Notes: generated from the letters alone by a model not told the origin. A stretch of DNA of 14,834 nt from Phenylobacterium sp. (GCA_019264505.1 JAHUZY010000346.1:1-14834), one strand, 5' to 3'. Positions 1 to 9,882 are shown, counted from the stretch's first letter. A program made the numbers and translations.

Positions 1-61
1 TGTTTTTCGGCGGGCCCTATCGTCCTGCGTCGCGATCCTCGCTCAAACCTGCATGACTTGC

Positions 62-104
62 GCGCGTTTCATCCGATAACCGGTTTCCACTTATCGGAAC
101 GCGC
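62..104. repeat. REP-like palindromic element upstream of purL
   Basis: A two-part inverted repeat. The outer arms are GCGCGTT (62-68) and AACGCGC (98-104). The inner arms are CCGATAA (73-79) and TTATCGG (91-97). The loop is 11 nt (80-90), and a 4-nt bulge (TCAT, 69-72) lies on the left side only. The right half, with its CCGGTTTCCACTT core and the GCGCTCTAG that follows, resembles short palindromic intergenic repeats that I recall as common in alphaproteobacterial genomes; that is memory, not a search. It ends 14 bp before the purL start codon, so a transcript crossing it would form a strong hairpin next to the ribosome binding site. There is no T-run, so it is not a classical terminator. 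Confidence 0.6.
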
Positions 105-118
105 TCTAGAAGGCGGCC

Positions 119-2317
<2,199 letters not shown>

Positions 2318-2354
2318 GCGGAGCCACTGGCCGGCCTCCGCGTTGAAGGTCGCC

Positions 2355-3170
2355 ATGTCCCACAGTCTCCCCCGCCTCGCCGCCCCCGCCCTCCTCCTCG
2401 TCCTGGCCGCCTGCGCCGGCTCGCCCCAGCAGGGGGCTTTCCTGTCCTCCTATGAGGGGCTTGCCCCGCGCACCGACATGGTTCGGGCCGGCGCCCTCGA
2501 CCGGTCAGACCCCGCCGCCCTGGCGGGAGTCACCTCGGTGCGTATCGAGCCGACCGTCTTTTCCCCCCGGGCGGAGGCCAAGGCCTGGATGACGCCAGCT
2601 GAACAGACCGCCCTCCTGCGGGAAGTTGACGCCCAGCTCTGCTTTGAGCTTTCCGAGCGCTTCGAGATTGCGGGCGCAAACGCTCCCCCTCAGACTCCGC
2701 GGGTCCGCGCGGCGGTCACCGAGGTCATCCCCACCGGCCGCGCCGGTTCAGCAGCGTCCGCAGCCGCCGGCTTCTTCATTCCCGGCCCGATCGGGCTGCG
2801 GGTGCCCGGAACCCTCGGCGGCCTGGGCGCAGAGGCCGAGATGCTCGGGCCGCAAGGCCAGCAGGCGGCCGCCATCGTCTGGCGCAGAACCGCCACCGCC
2901 ATCGGTACGGACAATCCCTCCCTCAGCCGGATCGGCGACGCCCTTCAGTTCGTGGAGCCCTTCGCCGACGCTGCGGCCGCGGCCATGACGCCGGAGGATC
3001 ACACCGCCCGGACGATCACCGCCGAGACGGATCCTTGCCGGGAGTTCGGGGCCCGGTTCCGGGTCGAGGGTTTCGGCGCGCGTTTCATCACCGGCCTCTA
3101 TGTGCCCGAGGCCAGCGCCGCCCGCCCGGCGGACACCGCGCCTGAGACCGCCCCGGCGCCGCAACCGTGA
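2355..3170 (+). CDS. DUF3313-type outer-membrane lipoprotein, function unknown
   Basis: A 271-residue predicted lipoprotein. A short basic start and hydrophobic segment lead to the lipobox LAAC, with lipidated Cys20. Residue 21 is Ala rather than Asp, which fits sorting to the outer membrane. The segment after it (GAFLSSYEGL, then a conserved V-I-P-V-F-like strand near 61-70) and the mixed alpha/beta remainder resemble DUF3313 lipoproteins; no biochemical role is known to me. The C-terminal tail is Pro/Ala-rich. The ATG at 2355 is chosen because it places the signal peptide directly at the N-terminus; an in-frame extension upstream at 2106 would overlap purL and bury the signal. It lies 37 bp after purL and overlaps the next gene by 4 nt, so it probably belongs to a cotranscribed unit. 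Confidence 0.82.
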   Translation: MSHSLPRLAAPALLLVLAACAGSPQQGAFLSSYEGLAPRTDMVRAGALDRSDPAALAGVTSVRIEPTVFSPRAEAKAWMTPAEQTALLREVDAQLCFELSERFEIAGANAPPQTPRVRAAVTEVIPTGRAGSAASAAAGFFIPGPIGLRVPGTLGGLGAEAEMLGPQGQQAAAIVWRRTATAIGTDNPSLSRIGDALQFVEPFADAAAAAMTPEDHTARTITAETDPCREFGARFRVEGFGARFITGLYVPEASAARPADTAPETAPAPQP

Positions 3171-3574
3171 ACGATCCGACGCCCCCGCTTCCGGGTGAGG
3201 CTGGACTGACCGTCTGGTATGACGGGGCCTGCCCCCTCTGCGCGCGAGAGATTGCGCTGATGCGGCGGCTCAACGCCGCCGGCGAGCTTGAGTTTGTCGA
3301 CGTGGGAACCGCCGCCGAAACGCCCCTGCCGCGGCAGGCCATGCTGAAGCGGTTTCACGTCACCACCCCGGGGGGTGCGACCGCCTCAGGCGCGGCGGCC
3401 TTCGTCCAGATGTGGCTTCGCCTGCCGGCCTTGCGCCCCCTGGGCAGGCTCGCCGCCTGGCCGCCTGTCCTGGCCGCCCTGGAAGTCGCCTATCGCCTCT
3501 TCCTGCGCGTCCGTCCGGCGCTGCAGACCTTGGTGCGGCGATGGGAAGCTCGACGGGGAACGCGGCCGGCATGA
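3167..3574 (+). CDS. DCC family (DUF393) thiol-disulfide oxidoreductase-like protein
   Basis: A 135-residue protein with the DCC family signature YDGACPLC at 18-25, which carries a CxxC-like pair (Cys22 and Cys25), followed by a helix and FVDV at 43-46. DUF393 proteins are thioredoxin-fold-like; a redox role is predicted from the cysteine pair, and substrates are generally unknown. There is no signal peptide, so it is probably cytoplasmic or membrane-associated. The start is GTG at 3167, inside the stop of the lipoprotein gene (GTGA overlap); the first later ATG would remove the CPLC motif. The end overlaps the next gene in an ATGA. Both junctions imply translational coupling. The C-terminal half is rich in Leu, Arg and Ala, as usual for the family. 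Confidence 0.88.
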   Translation: MNDPTPPLPGEAGLTVWYDGACPLCAREIALMRRLNAAGELEFVDVGTAAETPLPRQAMLKRFHVTTPGGATASGAAAFVQMWLRLPALRPLGRLAAWPPVLAALEVAYRLFLRVRPALQTLVRRWEARRGTRPA

Positions 3575-4017
3575 CCCCATCGCGCCAGATTCCGCCGGCG
3601 GCTCTGATGCTCGGAGCAGCCGGCGTCATTCCCTTCGCCGCCCTGGCTCTGCTCATCGCAATGGGCGGCGCGGGACTGATCGCGCCGGAGCAGGCCGAGC
3701 GCATGCTTCGGCTCTATGGGGCTCTGATCCTGTCCTTCATGGGTGGCGCTCAGTGGGGCCTCTCCACGGCTCGACCCGAAGGCCCCAAGGCGCGGGCCCT
3801 GGCGGTCAGTGTCCTGCCGGCCCTCTTCGCCTGGGCGGCGTTCCTGATTCCGACGGGTCCTGGTCTGCTCGCCCTGTCGGCCGCGTTTCTGGCCCTGATG
3901 CTCTATGATCTCTGGACCGTGCGCCGGGGAGAGGCGCCGGTCTGGTATGGCCGCCTGCGGGTCGGTCTGACCCTGGCGGTCATCGCCAGCCTCAGTGCGG
4001 CGAGCCTCGCTACCTGA
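3571..4017 (+). CDS. DUF3429 integral membrane protein
   Basis: A 148-residue protein with about five hydrophobic segments (roughly 9-31, 47-61, 78-95, 98-116 and 127-146). The YGALILSFMGGAQWG stretch at 49-63, the PALFAWAAFL region and the closing WYGRLRVGLT segment match the DUF3429 family, which includes relatives of mitochondrial TMEM69. The function is unknown; it acts in the inner membrane. The ATG at 3571 overlaps the DCC gene stop by 4 nt (ATGA); an upstream ATG at 3541 would only add ten non-conserved residues. It is the last gene of the lipoprotein-DCC-DUF3429 set. From memory, DCC and DUF3429 genes are adjacent in other proteobacteria, which suggests a shared task. Confidence 0.87.
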   Translation: MTPSRQIPPAALMLGAAGVIPFAALALLIAMGGAGLIAPEQAERMLRLYGALILSFMGGAQWGLSTARPEGPKARALAVSVLPALFAWAAFLIPTGPGLLALSAAFLALMLYDLWTVRRGEAPVWYGRLRVGLTLAVIASLSAASLAT

Positions 4018-4095
4018 AAGGCTGAATCAGTCTGCGTCCGGCGCCCAAGCTGAGCCGTATTTCCCAGGAGCATTCAGCAGAAGGTTTGGATCGTC

Positions 4096-4281
4096 ATGCG
4101 TTCGTCGACCTTGGTTTCTCTCGCCGAAATGGCCGCGCGGCAATCGCGCCTCCTGAAGCGCGACGGCGCCGTCCAGGACGCCAGGGATCTGGCGGTGCGG
4201 GCCCTGGCCCTGCTCTGGCTGGCCGAGCCTCAGCCCGTTCCCATCCCCGTGCGCAACCGCCTCCCGTCGCAGCGCCGCTGA
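4096..4281 (+). CDS. Possible small hypothetical protein (61 residues)
   Basis: This is the only coding candidate in the 362-bp stretch 4018-4379. It would encode 61 residues: a short N-terminal region, a basic segment (QSRLLKRDG), a predicted amphipathic helix (ARDLAVRALALLWLAE, about 30-45) and a Pro/Arg-rich tail ending in QRR. AGAAGG at 4079-4084 lies 11 nt before the ATG, and GGA at 4088-4090 lies closer. I recognise no family, and an antisense frame is also open, as is usual at this GC content. It could be a real small protein or chance. The rest of the stretch shows nothing else I can support. Confidence 0.35.
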   Translation: MRSSTLVSLAEMAARQSRLLKRDGAVQDARDLAVRALALLWLAEPQPVPIPVRNRLPSQRR

Positions 4282-4379
4282 CATCGCTCAGTGCCGCGAC
4301 CATTGCCGACGGTGATGGCCGCGGCCGAGTCGAACGGCTAACATCGCCCCTCGTCAGCATGATGGAAGGGTTCAACCGC

Positions 4380-4562
4380 ATGGCCGGTCTGAAGGACAAG
4401 CGCGGTTTCATCGACAAGGACCGCCTCGACCTGTCGGAGCGGAAAGCGGTGGAATACTGGATGAAGCGCTGGGGGGTCACCCGCGACCAGATTACCGCCG
4501 CCCACCGAAAGGTCGGTCGCATGACCAAAGATATCGCAGCCGAACTCGGCAAGCGGCGCTAG
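4380..4562 (+). CDS. DUF3606 small protein
   Basis: A 60-residue charged protein. The pattern is basic and acidic residues near the start, then DRLDLSERKAVEYWMKRWGV, a helix containing QITAAHRKVG, and an ending of DIAAELGKR. This matches DUF3606, a family of short proteins common in alpha- and betaproteobacteria with no assigned function. The start at 4380 is favoured by an excellent GGAAGGG Shine-Dalgarno at 4364-4370, 9 nt upstream. In-frame ATGs at 4359 and 4362 would add only six or seven residues and lack that spacing. It stands alone between the DUF3429 and receptor genes. A stress-related or nucleic-acid role is sometimes suspected for such small charged proteins, but nothing here shows it. 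Confidence 0.8.
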   Translation: MAGLKDKRGFIDKDRLDLSERKAVEYWMKRWGVTRDQITAAHRKVGRMTKDIAAELGKRR

Positions 4563-4832
4563 GGCATTTTCAACCTGCAGGGCGGTGGGCCGTGGGGCCG
4601 TCTCTGGCCAGCAAGCTTGAGCATAACCCTTTCATATAACTCAGTTTCATGTGTGACATCGGCATGACGAGGGTCTGCGACTCTGTGGCTTTTTAGCCTC
4701 AGGACGGCCAGATTATCGCGTCTTTGTGCCGCATTTCAGTGGGCGTCGGCCATTTTCGGGCGCCCAAGGGGGTGCGGCCTGAATTCTTCCATGGTCGAAA
4801 ATGTGCAACCTCACCTATTTCGGGACGCACAG
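4563..4832 (+). promoter_or_regulatory. Leader/promoter region of the TonB-dependent receptor gene
   Basis: A 270-bp non-coding stretch, more AT-rich in its middle than the flanking genes. It holds a weak promoter candidate, TTGAGC (4617-4622), 12 nt, then TATAAC (4635-4640). An imperfect 18-bp dyad lies at 4684-4701 (GGCT-TTTT-AGCC core with TG and CA flanks). A small ATGT-GTG-ACAT dyad lies at 4649-4659. Arms TGGGCG (4740-4745) and CGCCCA (4761-4766) could form a leader hairpin. None matches an operator I can name. Its length suggests regulated expression of the receptor, which is inference. Confidence 0.35.
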
Positions 4833-7800
4833 ATGCCGACCAAGCCTCGCCTTTTCGCCACTTCCCTTCTGACCAGCGCCGCGGCCCTCGCCGTCGTCGC
4901 TGCGCCCCAGAACGCCGCGGCCCAGACCACGCCCCAGGACGACGCTGTCGCCGTCGAGGAACTGGTGGTCACAGGCTCGCGCATCCGGTTGCAGGATTTC
5001 GTGGCGCCCAATCCGGTCAGCACCCTGACCGGCGAGGCCATCGAACGCTCGGGCGTCACCAACGTCACCGATCTGATGGAGAACTACCCGGCCCTGGTGG
5101 GCTCCACCGACACCCAGGCCCTGTCCAACGCCGCCGACCGCGGCAGCGTCGGCCTCAATCTGCTGAACCTGCGCAACCTGGGGACCAAGCGGACCCTGGT
5201 CCTGGTGGACGGCCGCCGGCATGTGGCCGGCCAGCCCGGCTCCTCCGCCGTCGACACCAACACCATCCCCGTGGCGCTGATCGAGCGGGTGGAGGTTCTG
5301 ACCGGCGGCGCCTCGGCCATCTATGGCGCCGACGGGGTTTCGGGCGTGGTGAACTTCGTCACCAAGCGCAACTTCGACGGCTTCGACGTCCGGGCCCAGT
5401 ATGGCTGGTCGGACCTGGGCGGCGGTGAGCAGAGCTTCATCAGCGCGCTGGGCGGCCGCAACTTCCTGGACGGCCGCGCCAACCTCACGGTCGGGCTGGA
5501 ATACTCCAACACCGACGCCCTGGATCCCCGCGACCGCGATTTCTCCCGCCCCGGCCAACGCGAGACCCTGGTCAACAATCCCGCGGACTATCCCGATGAC
5601 AATCCCGGCGTCGATCGCGCCGCCTGGGGCGACACCGATCTCGTCTTCGCTCGCGACGGCCGCTACATCGACACCGCGCTCGGCGGCGGCGTCTATACCC
5701 GCGCCGATTTCGACCCGAATACACTCTCTGGCGTCAGCTTTGTCGGCGATGGGACGCCCTGGCAGGACGGCCTCTATACCGGCGGCTTTTCCATGCTGGG
5801 CGGCTCGGGCACGCCGCTCGACCTCTTCCAGACCGAGCTGATCCCCGGCCTCGAGCGCTGGACCGGCTATGTGGGCGGCATGTTCGAGATCACGCCGAAC
5901 CACCGGGTGTTCGCCGACTTCAAGTACAACCACGCCAAGACCGACTTCCGCTCGCAACCGACCTTCGACTACGGGATCTTTGTCCCGATCGATAATCCCT
6001 ACATGCCTGACTCCATCCGCGCCGACGCCCTGGCGCCAGGCGGCACGGCGGCCCCGGGCGGACTCCATACCCCGGGCGTCCTGGTGGCACGGGACAATTT
6101 CGATCTGGGCGAGGTCCGCCGGGAGATCGAGCGGGAGACCTTCCGAGGGGTGATCGGCTTCGAAGGCGATCTGTCCTCGGCGGTGGCCTACAACGTCTCC
6201 TACACCTACGGTCAGACCAAGGAATCCAACAGCGAACTGAACAACCGCGACAATCTGCGCTGGTTCGCCGCCATCGACTCCGTCCGGGATCCGAGCTCGG
6301 GCAATATCGTCTGCCGCTCGACCCTTGATCCGTCCGCTGTGCCGGCCGGCGACCTGTTCGGGACCACCGTCGACCCTGACGTCTGGAACAACCTCTATGT
6401 GGGCGGCGGTCAGGCCGCCGGCTGCGTGCCGATCAATATCTTCGGCGAAGGCGGCATTTCGCCGGAAGCTCAGGCCTGGATCAACGACGTCGCCACGTCT
6501 GAGGCCAAGATCGAGCAGGAGGTGCTCAGCGCCTACATCACCGGCGACTCCTCCCTGGCCTTCAGCCTGCCGGCTGGCCCGGTGGGGTTCGTGCTCGGCA
6601 CCGAGTACCGCAAGGAAAAGAGCCGCGAGACCCCCGACCAAGACGTGCTGCTGGGCTCTGAGTTCGGCTACAACATCACCTGGCTGGGCCAGGGCGTCGC
6701 CGAGAACGGCCAGTTCGAAGTCCACGAGCTGTTCGGCGAGCTGGCCATCCCGGTCGTGCGCGACCTGCCGTTCGTGGACTCGTTTGACGTCAACCTCGCC
6801 TACCGGTTCTCCGACTATTCGACGATCGGGACCACCGACACCTGGAACATCGGCGCCCAGTGGCGGGTGACCGAAGACCTGATGATCCGAGGCAGCCGCG
6901 CGCGCGCGGTCCGGGCCCCGAACATCAGCGAGCTGTTCCTGCCCCAGACCCAGACCTTCCGGACGATCAACGACCCCTGCGAGTCCGACAACGTCCTGGC
7001 GGGTTCGGAATTCCGCGTCGCCAACTGCACCGCCGACCTGGGCTTTGATCCGACGCAGGTGGACTTCATCAACACCACCTCCTCATCGGTCGAAGGCGTT
7101 GTGGGCGGCAATCGCGATCTGGACGCCGAGACCGGCGACACTCAGACCCTGGGCTTGGTCTTAACCCCACGCTTTGCGCCGGGCCTGTCCATGTCGCTGG
7201 ACTACTACCGGATCACGCTCACCGATGCGGTGAACCTGTTCACCGCCAACACGATCATCGAGAGCTGCTACGACCTGGAGCAGCCGAATGACTTCTGCGG
7301 CCTGTTCACCCGCGACCCGGGCAGCCAGTTCGTGGACTCCTTCCAGGAGTATTCGGTCAACGTCTCGTCCTATGAGACGGCAGGGTTCGACTTCTCGATG
7401 CAGTACCTGCTGAACCCGGCCGATTTCGGGGTCATGCGCGATGTGGGAACGTTCCAGTTCAACCTGGTGGCCAACCGTCTCACCAAGCTGGAGTTCGTCG
7501 AGATCGAAGGCGCCGAGGCCTCCAGCGAGCTAGGCTTTGCCGGCGCGCCCAAGTGGCAGGCCAACCTGGATGTCACCTGGGCCTGGAACGACCTGCTGGT
7601 GAACTACGGCTTCAACTGGTTCGACGAAACCAAGCGCTTCACCGACGAGCGGCGTGCGGCCAATCCGAACTATGTGCCGGACGGCTACTGGACCTGGTCG
7701 CCGCGGGAGACCCACGACATCCAGGTGCAGTACACCTTCCAGGATCGCTACCAGGCTTATGCCGGGGTCAACAACTTCACCAACCAGCTGCCCGACCGCG

Positions 7801-7907
7801 GGTCGACTGGCACGGCCACCACGGGCTCGGCGGCCTTCACCGAGGGCGCTTCGCCGGTGGGCCCCATGGGCCGGTACTTCTATGTGGGCATGAAGAGCAG
7901 CTTCTAG
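4833..7907 (+). CDS. TonB-dependent outer-membrane receptor
   Basis: A 1024-residue receptor for energised import across the outer membrane. A Sec signal peptide is cut near NAAA-QT (about residue 30). A TonB-box-like EELVVTGSR follows at 42-50, then the plug (about 43-180, with LVLVDGRR at 122-129 and GGASAIYGADGVSGVVNFVTK at 158-178), then the beta-barrel to a terminal Phe (YFYVGMKSSF). There is no STN domain, so no direct anti-sigma signalling is expected. Three Cys pairs lie in loops (494/531, 716/732, 812/822). The type is widespread in Caulobacterales and sphingomonads; ligands range from sugars to peptides, and none can be read here. The start at 4833 is preferred because GGGA (4822-4825) lies 7 nt upstream and the signal peptide begins there; an in-frame ATG at 4791 adds non-signal residues. 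The next gene is an exported peptidase, which hints at peptide import. Confidence 0.95.
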   Translation: MPTKPRLFATSLLTSAAALAVVAAPQNAAAQTTPQDDAVAVEELVVTGSRIRLQDFVAPNPVSTLTGEAIERSGVTNVTDLMENYPALVGSTDTQALSNAADRGSVGLNLLNLRNLGTKRTLVLVDGRRHVAGQPGSSAVDTNTIPVALIERVEVLTGGASAIYGADGVSGVVNFVTKRNFDGFDVRAQYGWSDLGGGEQSFISALGGRNFLDGRANLTVGLEYSNTDALDPRDRDFSRPGQRETLVNNPADYPDDNPGVDRAAWGDTDLVFARDGRYIDTALGGGVYTRADFDPNTLSGVSFVGDGTPWQDGLYTGGFSMLGGSGTPLDLFQTELIPGLERWTGYVGGMFEITPNHRVFADFKYNHAKTDFRSQPTFDYGIFVPIDNPYMPDSIRADALAPGGTAAPGGLHTPGVLVARDNFDLGEVRREIERETFRGVIGFEGDLSSAVAYNVSYTYGQTKESNSELNNRDNLRWFAAIDSVRDPSSGNIVCRSTLDPSAVPAGDLFGTTVDPDVWNNLYVGGGQAAGCVPINIFGEGGISPEAQAWINDVATSEAKIEQEVLSAYITGDSSLAFSLPAGPVGFVLGTEYRKEKSRETPDQDVLLGSEFGYNITWLGQGVAENGQFEVHELFGELAIPVVRDLPFVDSFDVNLAYRFSDYSTIGTTDTWNIGAQWRVTEDLMIRGSRARAVRAPNISELFLPQTQTFRTINDPCESDNVLAGSEFRVANCTADLGFDPTQVDFINTTSSSVEGVVGGNRDLDAETGDTQTLGLVLTPRFAPGLSMSLDYYRITLTDAVNLFTANTIIESCYDLEQPNDFCGLFTRDPGSQFVDSFQEYSVNVSSYETAGFDFSMQYLLNPADFGVMRDVGTFQFNLVANRLTKLEFVEIEGAEASSELGFAGAPKWQANLDVTWAWNDLLVNYGFNWFDETKRFTDERRAANPNYVPDGYWTWSPRETHDIQVQYTFQDRYQAYAGVNNFTNQLPDRGSTGTATTGSAAFTEGASPVGPMGRYFYVGMKSSF

Positions 7908-7929
7908 GCGTCTATTCCTACGGGCGAGG

Positions 7930-7959
7930 AAGGGCGGTCGCGCTGCGGCCGCCCTTTTT
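7930..7959 (+). terminator. Rho-independent terminator after the receptor gene
   Basis: The stem AAGGGCGGTC (7930-7939) pairs with GGCCGCCCTT (7947-7956), ten pairs including one G-T. The loop is 7 nt, and five T run from 7955 to 7959. It lies 22 bp after the receptor stop codon and separates that gene from the downstream peptidase gene, which therefore probably has its own promoter in the short remaining gap. Confidence 0.9.
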
Positions 7960-8046
7960 CGTTGCGCCCCGTCCTGGCGCCCGGGGTCTTAGACCATGCT
8001 AGGCTCAAGCCCAGACTCAGTTCGATTGCTCGAGAGCGCCGACCCC

Positions 8047-9855
8047 ATGGATCGCAGAACCTTCCTCTTTTCCGCCGCAGCGACGGCCGCCCTGGCGACC
8101 AACGTGCGCGCTCAGGCGCTTGGCCCCGAGGATCAGAAGCTCAGGGCGCTGTTCGACGAGATGTTCAGCGAGATGCTGGACCATTCGCCCCAGAGCGTCA
8201 CCCGGCTAGGGCTTCACCAGGGGGCGCGGGCGGCCGCCAAGGCGCAGCTGAACAGCGCCTCGATCAGTGATCTGGCCGCCGACAAGGCCCGCAACGCCGC
8301 CAACCTCGCTCGCCTCCGGGCCTTCGACGCCTCGACCCTGAGCCCCTCGGAAGTCCCCCACTATGAGGCGGTGCTGTTCACCCTCAGCGCCGAGGCCGAG
8401 GCCAATGCCCGCTATGCCTACGGCGATGTGGGCGCCGGCGATCCCTATGTGATCTCACAGCTGAACGGCGCCTATCGCTCCGTGCCTGACTTCCTCGGCA
8501 CCCAGCACGGGATCGAGACCCAGGCCGACGCCGAGGCCTATCTGTCCCGCCTGGCGCAGTTCGCCACGGTGATGGACCAGGAGACCGAGCGCAGCCGCCG
8601 GGACGCCGAGCTGGGCGTGATCCCGCCCGACTTCGCCCTCGAGCGGGCCCTGACCCAGATGGAGGGGTTGAAGGGCGATCCGGCTGACTCGCCGCTGGTG
8701 ACCTCAGTGGCCGAACGGGCTGCGGCCAAGGGGATCGAAGGCGACTACGCCGCACGGGCCAGCGCCATCTACACCGATCAGGTCCTGCCGGCCCTGGAGC
8801 GCCAGATCGCCTGGGTCCGCGCGTTGCAGCCCCGCGCCGTCCACGACGCCGGCTGCTGGCGGCTGCCCGACGGCGAGGCCTATTACCGCGACGCCCTGAA
8901 GAGCTCGACCACCACGACGCTGACGCCCGATGAGATCCACGAACTGGGCTGGGAGCAGGCCAAGGCCCTGTCCGCCCGGGCCGAGGTTATCCTGCAGGGC
9001 CAGGGCCTGACCCAGGGCTCGGTGGGCGAGCGTATCCAGGCCCTCTTCAAGGATCCCCGCTACCTCTACGCCGACACCGACGAGGCCAAGGAACAGCTGA
9101 TCGCCGACCTGAACAAGCAGGTCGCCGAGATCACGCCGCGGCTGCCCCAGGCCTTCGGCGCCCTGCCCCAGGCCGCCGTCGAAATCCGGCGGGTGCCCAA
9201 GTTCATCGAGGCCGGCGCGCCGGGCGGCTACTACAACCGGCCGGCCCTGGATGGCTCACGGCCTGGCATCTACTGGATCAACCTGCGGGATTCCGCCGAG
9301 AACCCCAGCTGGACCCTCAAGACGCTCACCTATCACGAGGCCATTCCCGGCCACCATCTGCAGCGCTCCCTGCAGCAGGAAGCCGACCTGCCGATGCTGC
9401 GCAAGATCGCCGGCTTCTCCCCCTATAGCGAAGGCTGGGCGCTCTATTCCGAGCAACTGGCCCTGGAGATGGGCATGTACGAGAACGACCCCCTGGGTGA
9501 GCTCGGCCAGATCCAGGCCTCCCTGTTCCGCGCCGCCCGCCTGGTGGTCGACACTGGCATGCACGCCAAGCGCTGGAGCCGCGAAAAGGCCATCGAGACC
9601 ATGACCAGCATCGACGGCAGCCCAACCAGCTCGGCGGCCACAGAGATCGAGCGCTACAGCGTCTGGCCGGGCCAGGCCTGCAGCTACATGGTCGGCAAGC
9701 TCACCTGGCTGCGCCTGCGGGAGAAGGCCAAGGCGCAGCTCGGCGACCGGTTCGCCCTGCCCGCCTTCCACGACGCCACCCTGTTGTCAGGGGCCATGCC
9801 GCTCACGGTTCTCGAGAGCGTGGTGGACCGGCACATCGCCGCCCGCCGGGCCTGA
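8047..9855 (+). CDS. Tat-exported DUF885 family zinc metallopeptidase
   Basis: A 602-residue DUF885 protein, the usual length for the family. The N-terminus DRRTFLFSAA is a twin-arginine signal (Arg3-Arg4), with cleavage likely near VRA-QA (about residue 22), so it is exported folded to the periplasm or beyond. The metal-site motif HEAIPGHH lies at 430-437 (an HExxx-HH variant typical of DUF885). SEGWALYSE follows, with Glu462 and Glu469 as candidate further ligand or catalytic residues, then RLVVDTGMH and ERYSVWPGQ (535-543). These are the hallmark blocks of the family, regarded as gluzincin-like peptidases; the substrate is unknown. The start at 8047 is chosen because it puts the Tat motif at the N-terminus; an in-frame ATG at 7996 would mask it. 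It follows the receptor gene after a terminator and ends 6 bp from the opposing CinA-like gene. Confidence 0.93.
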   Translation: MDRRTFLFSAAATAALATNVRAQALGPEDQKLRALFDEMFSEMLDHSPQSVTRLGLHQGARAAAKAQLNSASISDLAADKARNAANLARLRAFDASTLSPSEVPHYEAVLFTLSAEAEANARYAYGDVGAGDPYVISQLNGAYRSVPDFLGTQHGIETQADAEAYLSRLAQFATVMDQETERSRRDAELGVIPPDFALERALTQMEGLKGDPADSPLVTSVAERAAAKGIEGDYAARASAIYTDQVLPALERQIAWVRALQPRAVHDAGCWRLPDGEAYYRDALKSSTTTTLTPDEIHELGWEQAKALSARAEVILQGQGLTQGSVGERIQALFKDPRYLYADTDEAKEQLIADLNKQVAEITPRLPQAFGALPQAAVEIRRVPKFIEAGAPGGYYNRPALDGSRPGIYWINLRDSAENPSWTLKTLTYHEAIPGHHLQRSLQQEADLPMLRKIAGFSPYSEGWALYSEQLALEMGMYENDPLGELGQIQASLFRAARLVVDTGMHAKRWSREKAIETMTSIDGSPTSSAATEIERYSVWPGQACSYMVGKLTWLRLREKAKAQLGDRFALPAFHDATLLSGAMPLTVLESVVDRHIAARRA

Positions 9856-9882
9856 AGCGGCTCAGTCCTCCGTCGCCCGGCG
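9844..9882. terminator. Possible bidirectional hairpin at the peptidase/CinA junction
   Basis: Arms CGCCGGGC (9844-9851) and GCCCGGCG (9875-9882) form an 8-bp stem around the 6-bp gap between two convergent genes. An inner CTGA/TCAG pair (9852-9855 and 9862-9865) is formed by the two stop codons and their adjacent bases. The symmetry would give the same hairpin in both transcripts. There is no T-run on either side, so intrinsic termination is uncertain. Confidence 0.35.

Noticed and set aside
2318..2341. GCGGAG/CTCCGC hairpin between purL and the lipoprotein gene
   Set aside because: Only six pairs with a 12-nt loop and no T-run; it is too weak in this GC-rich sequence to call a terminator or attenuator.
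4815..6725. 636-codon open frame antisense to the receptor gene
   Set aside because: It is a mirror of the receptor codon pattern, with low-complexity Gly/Ala/Asp composition and no family match; the sense protein has full plug and barrel motifs.
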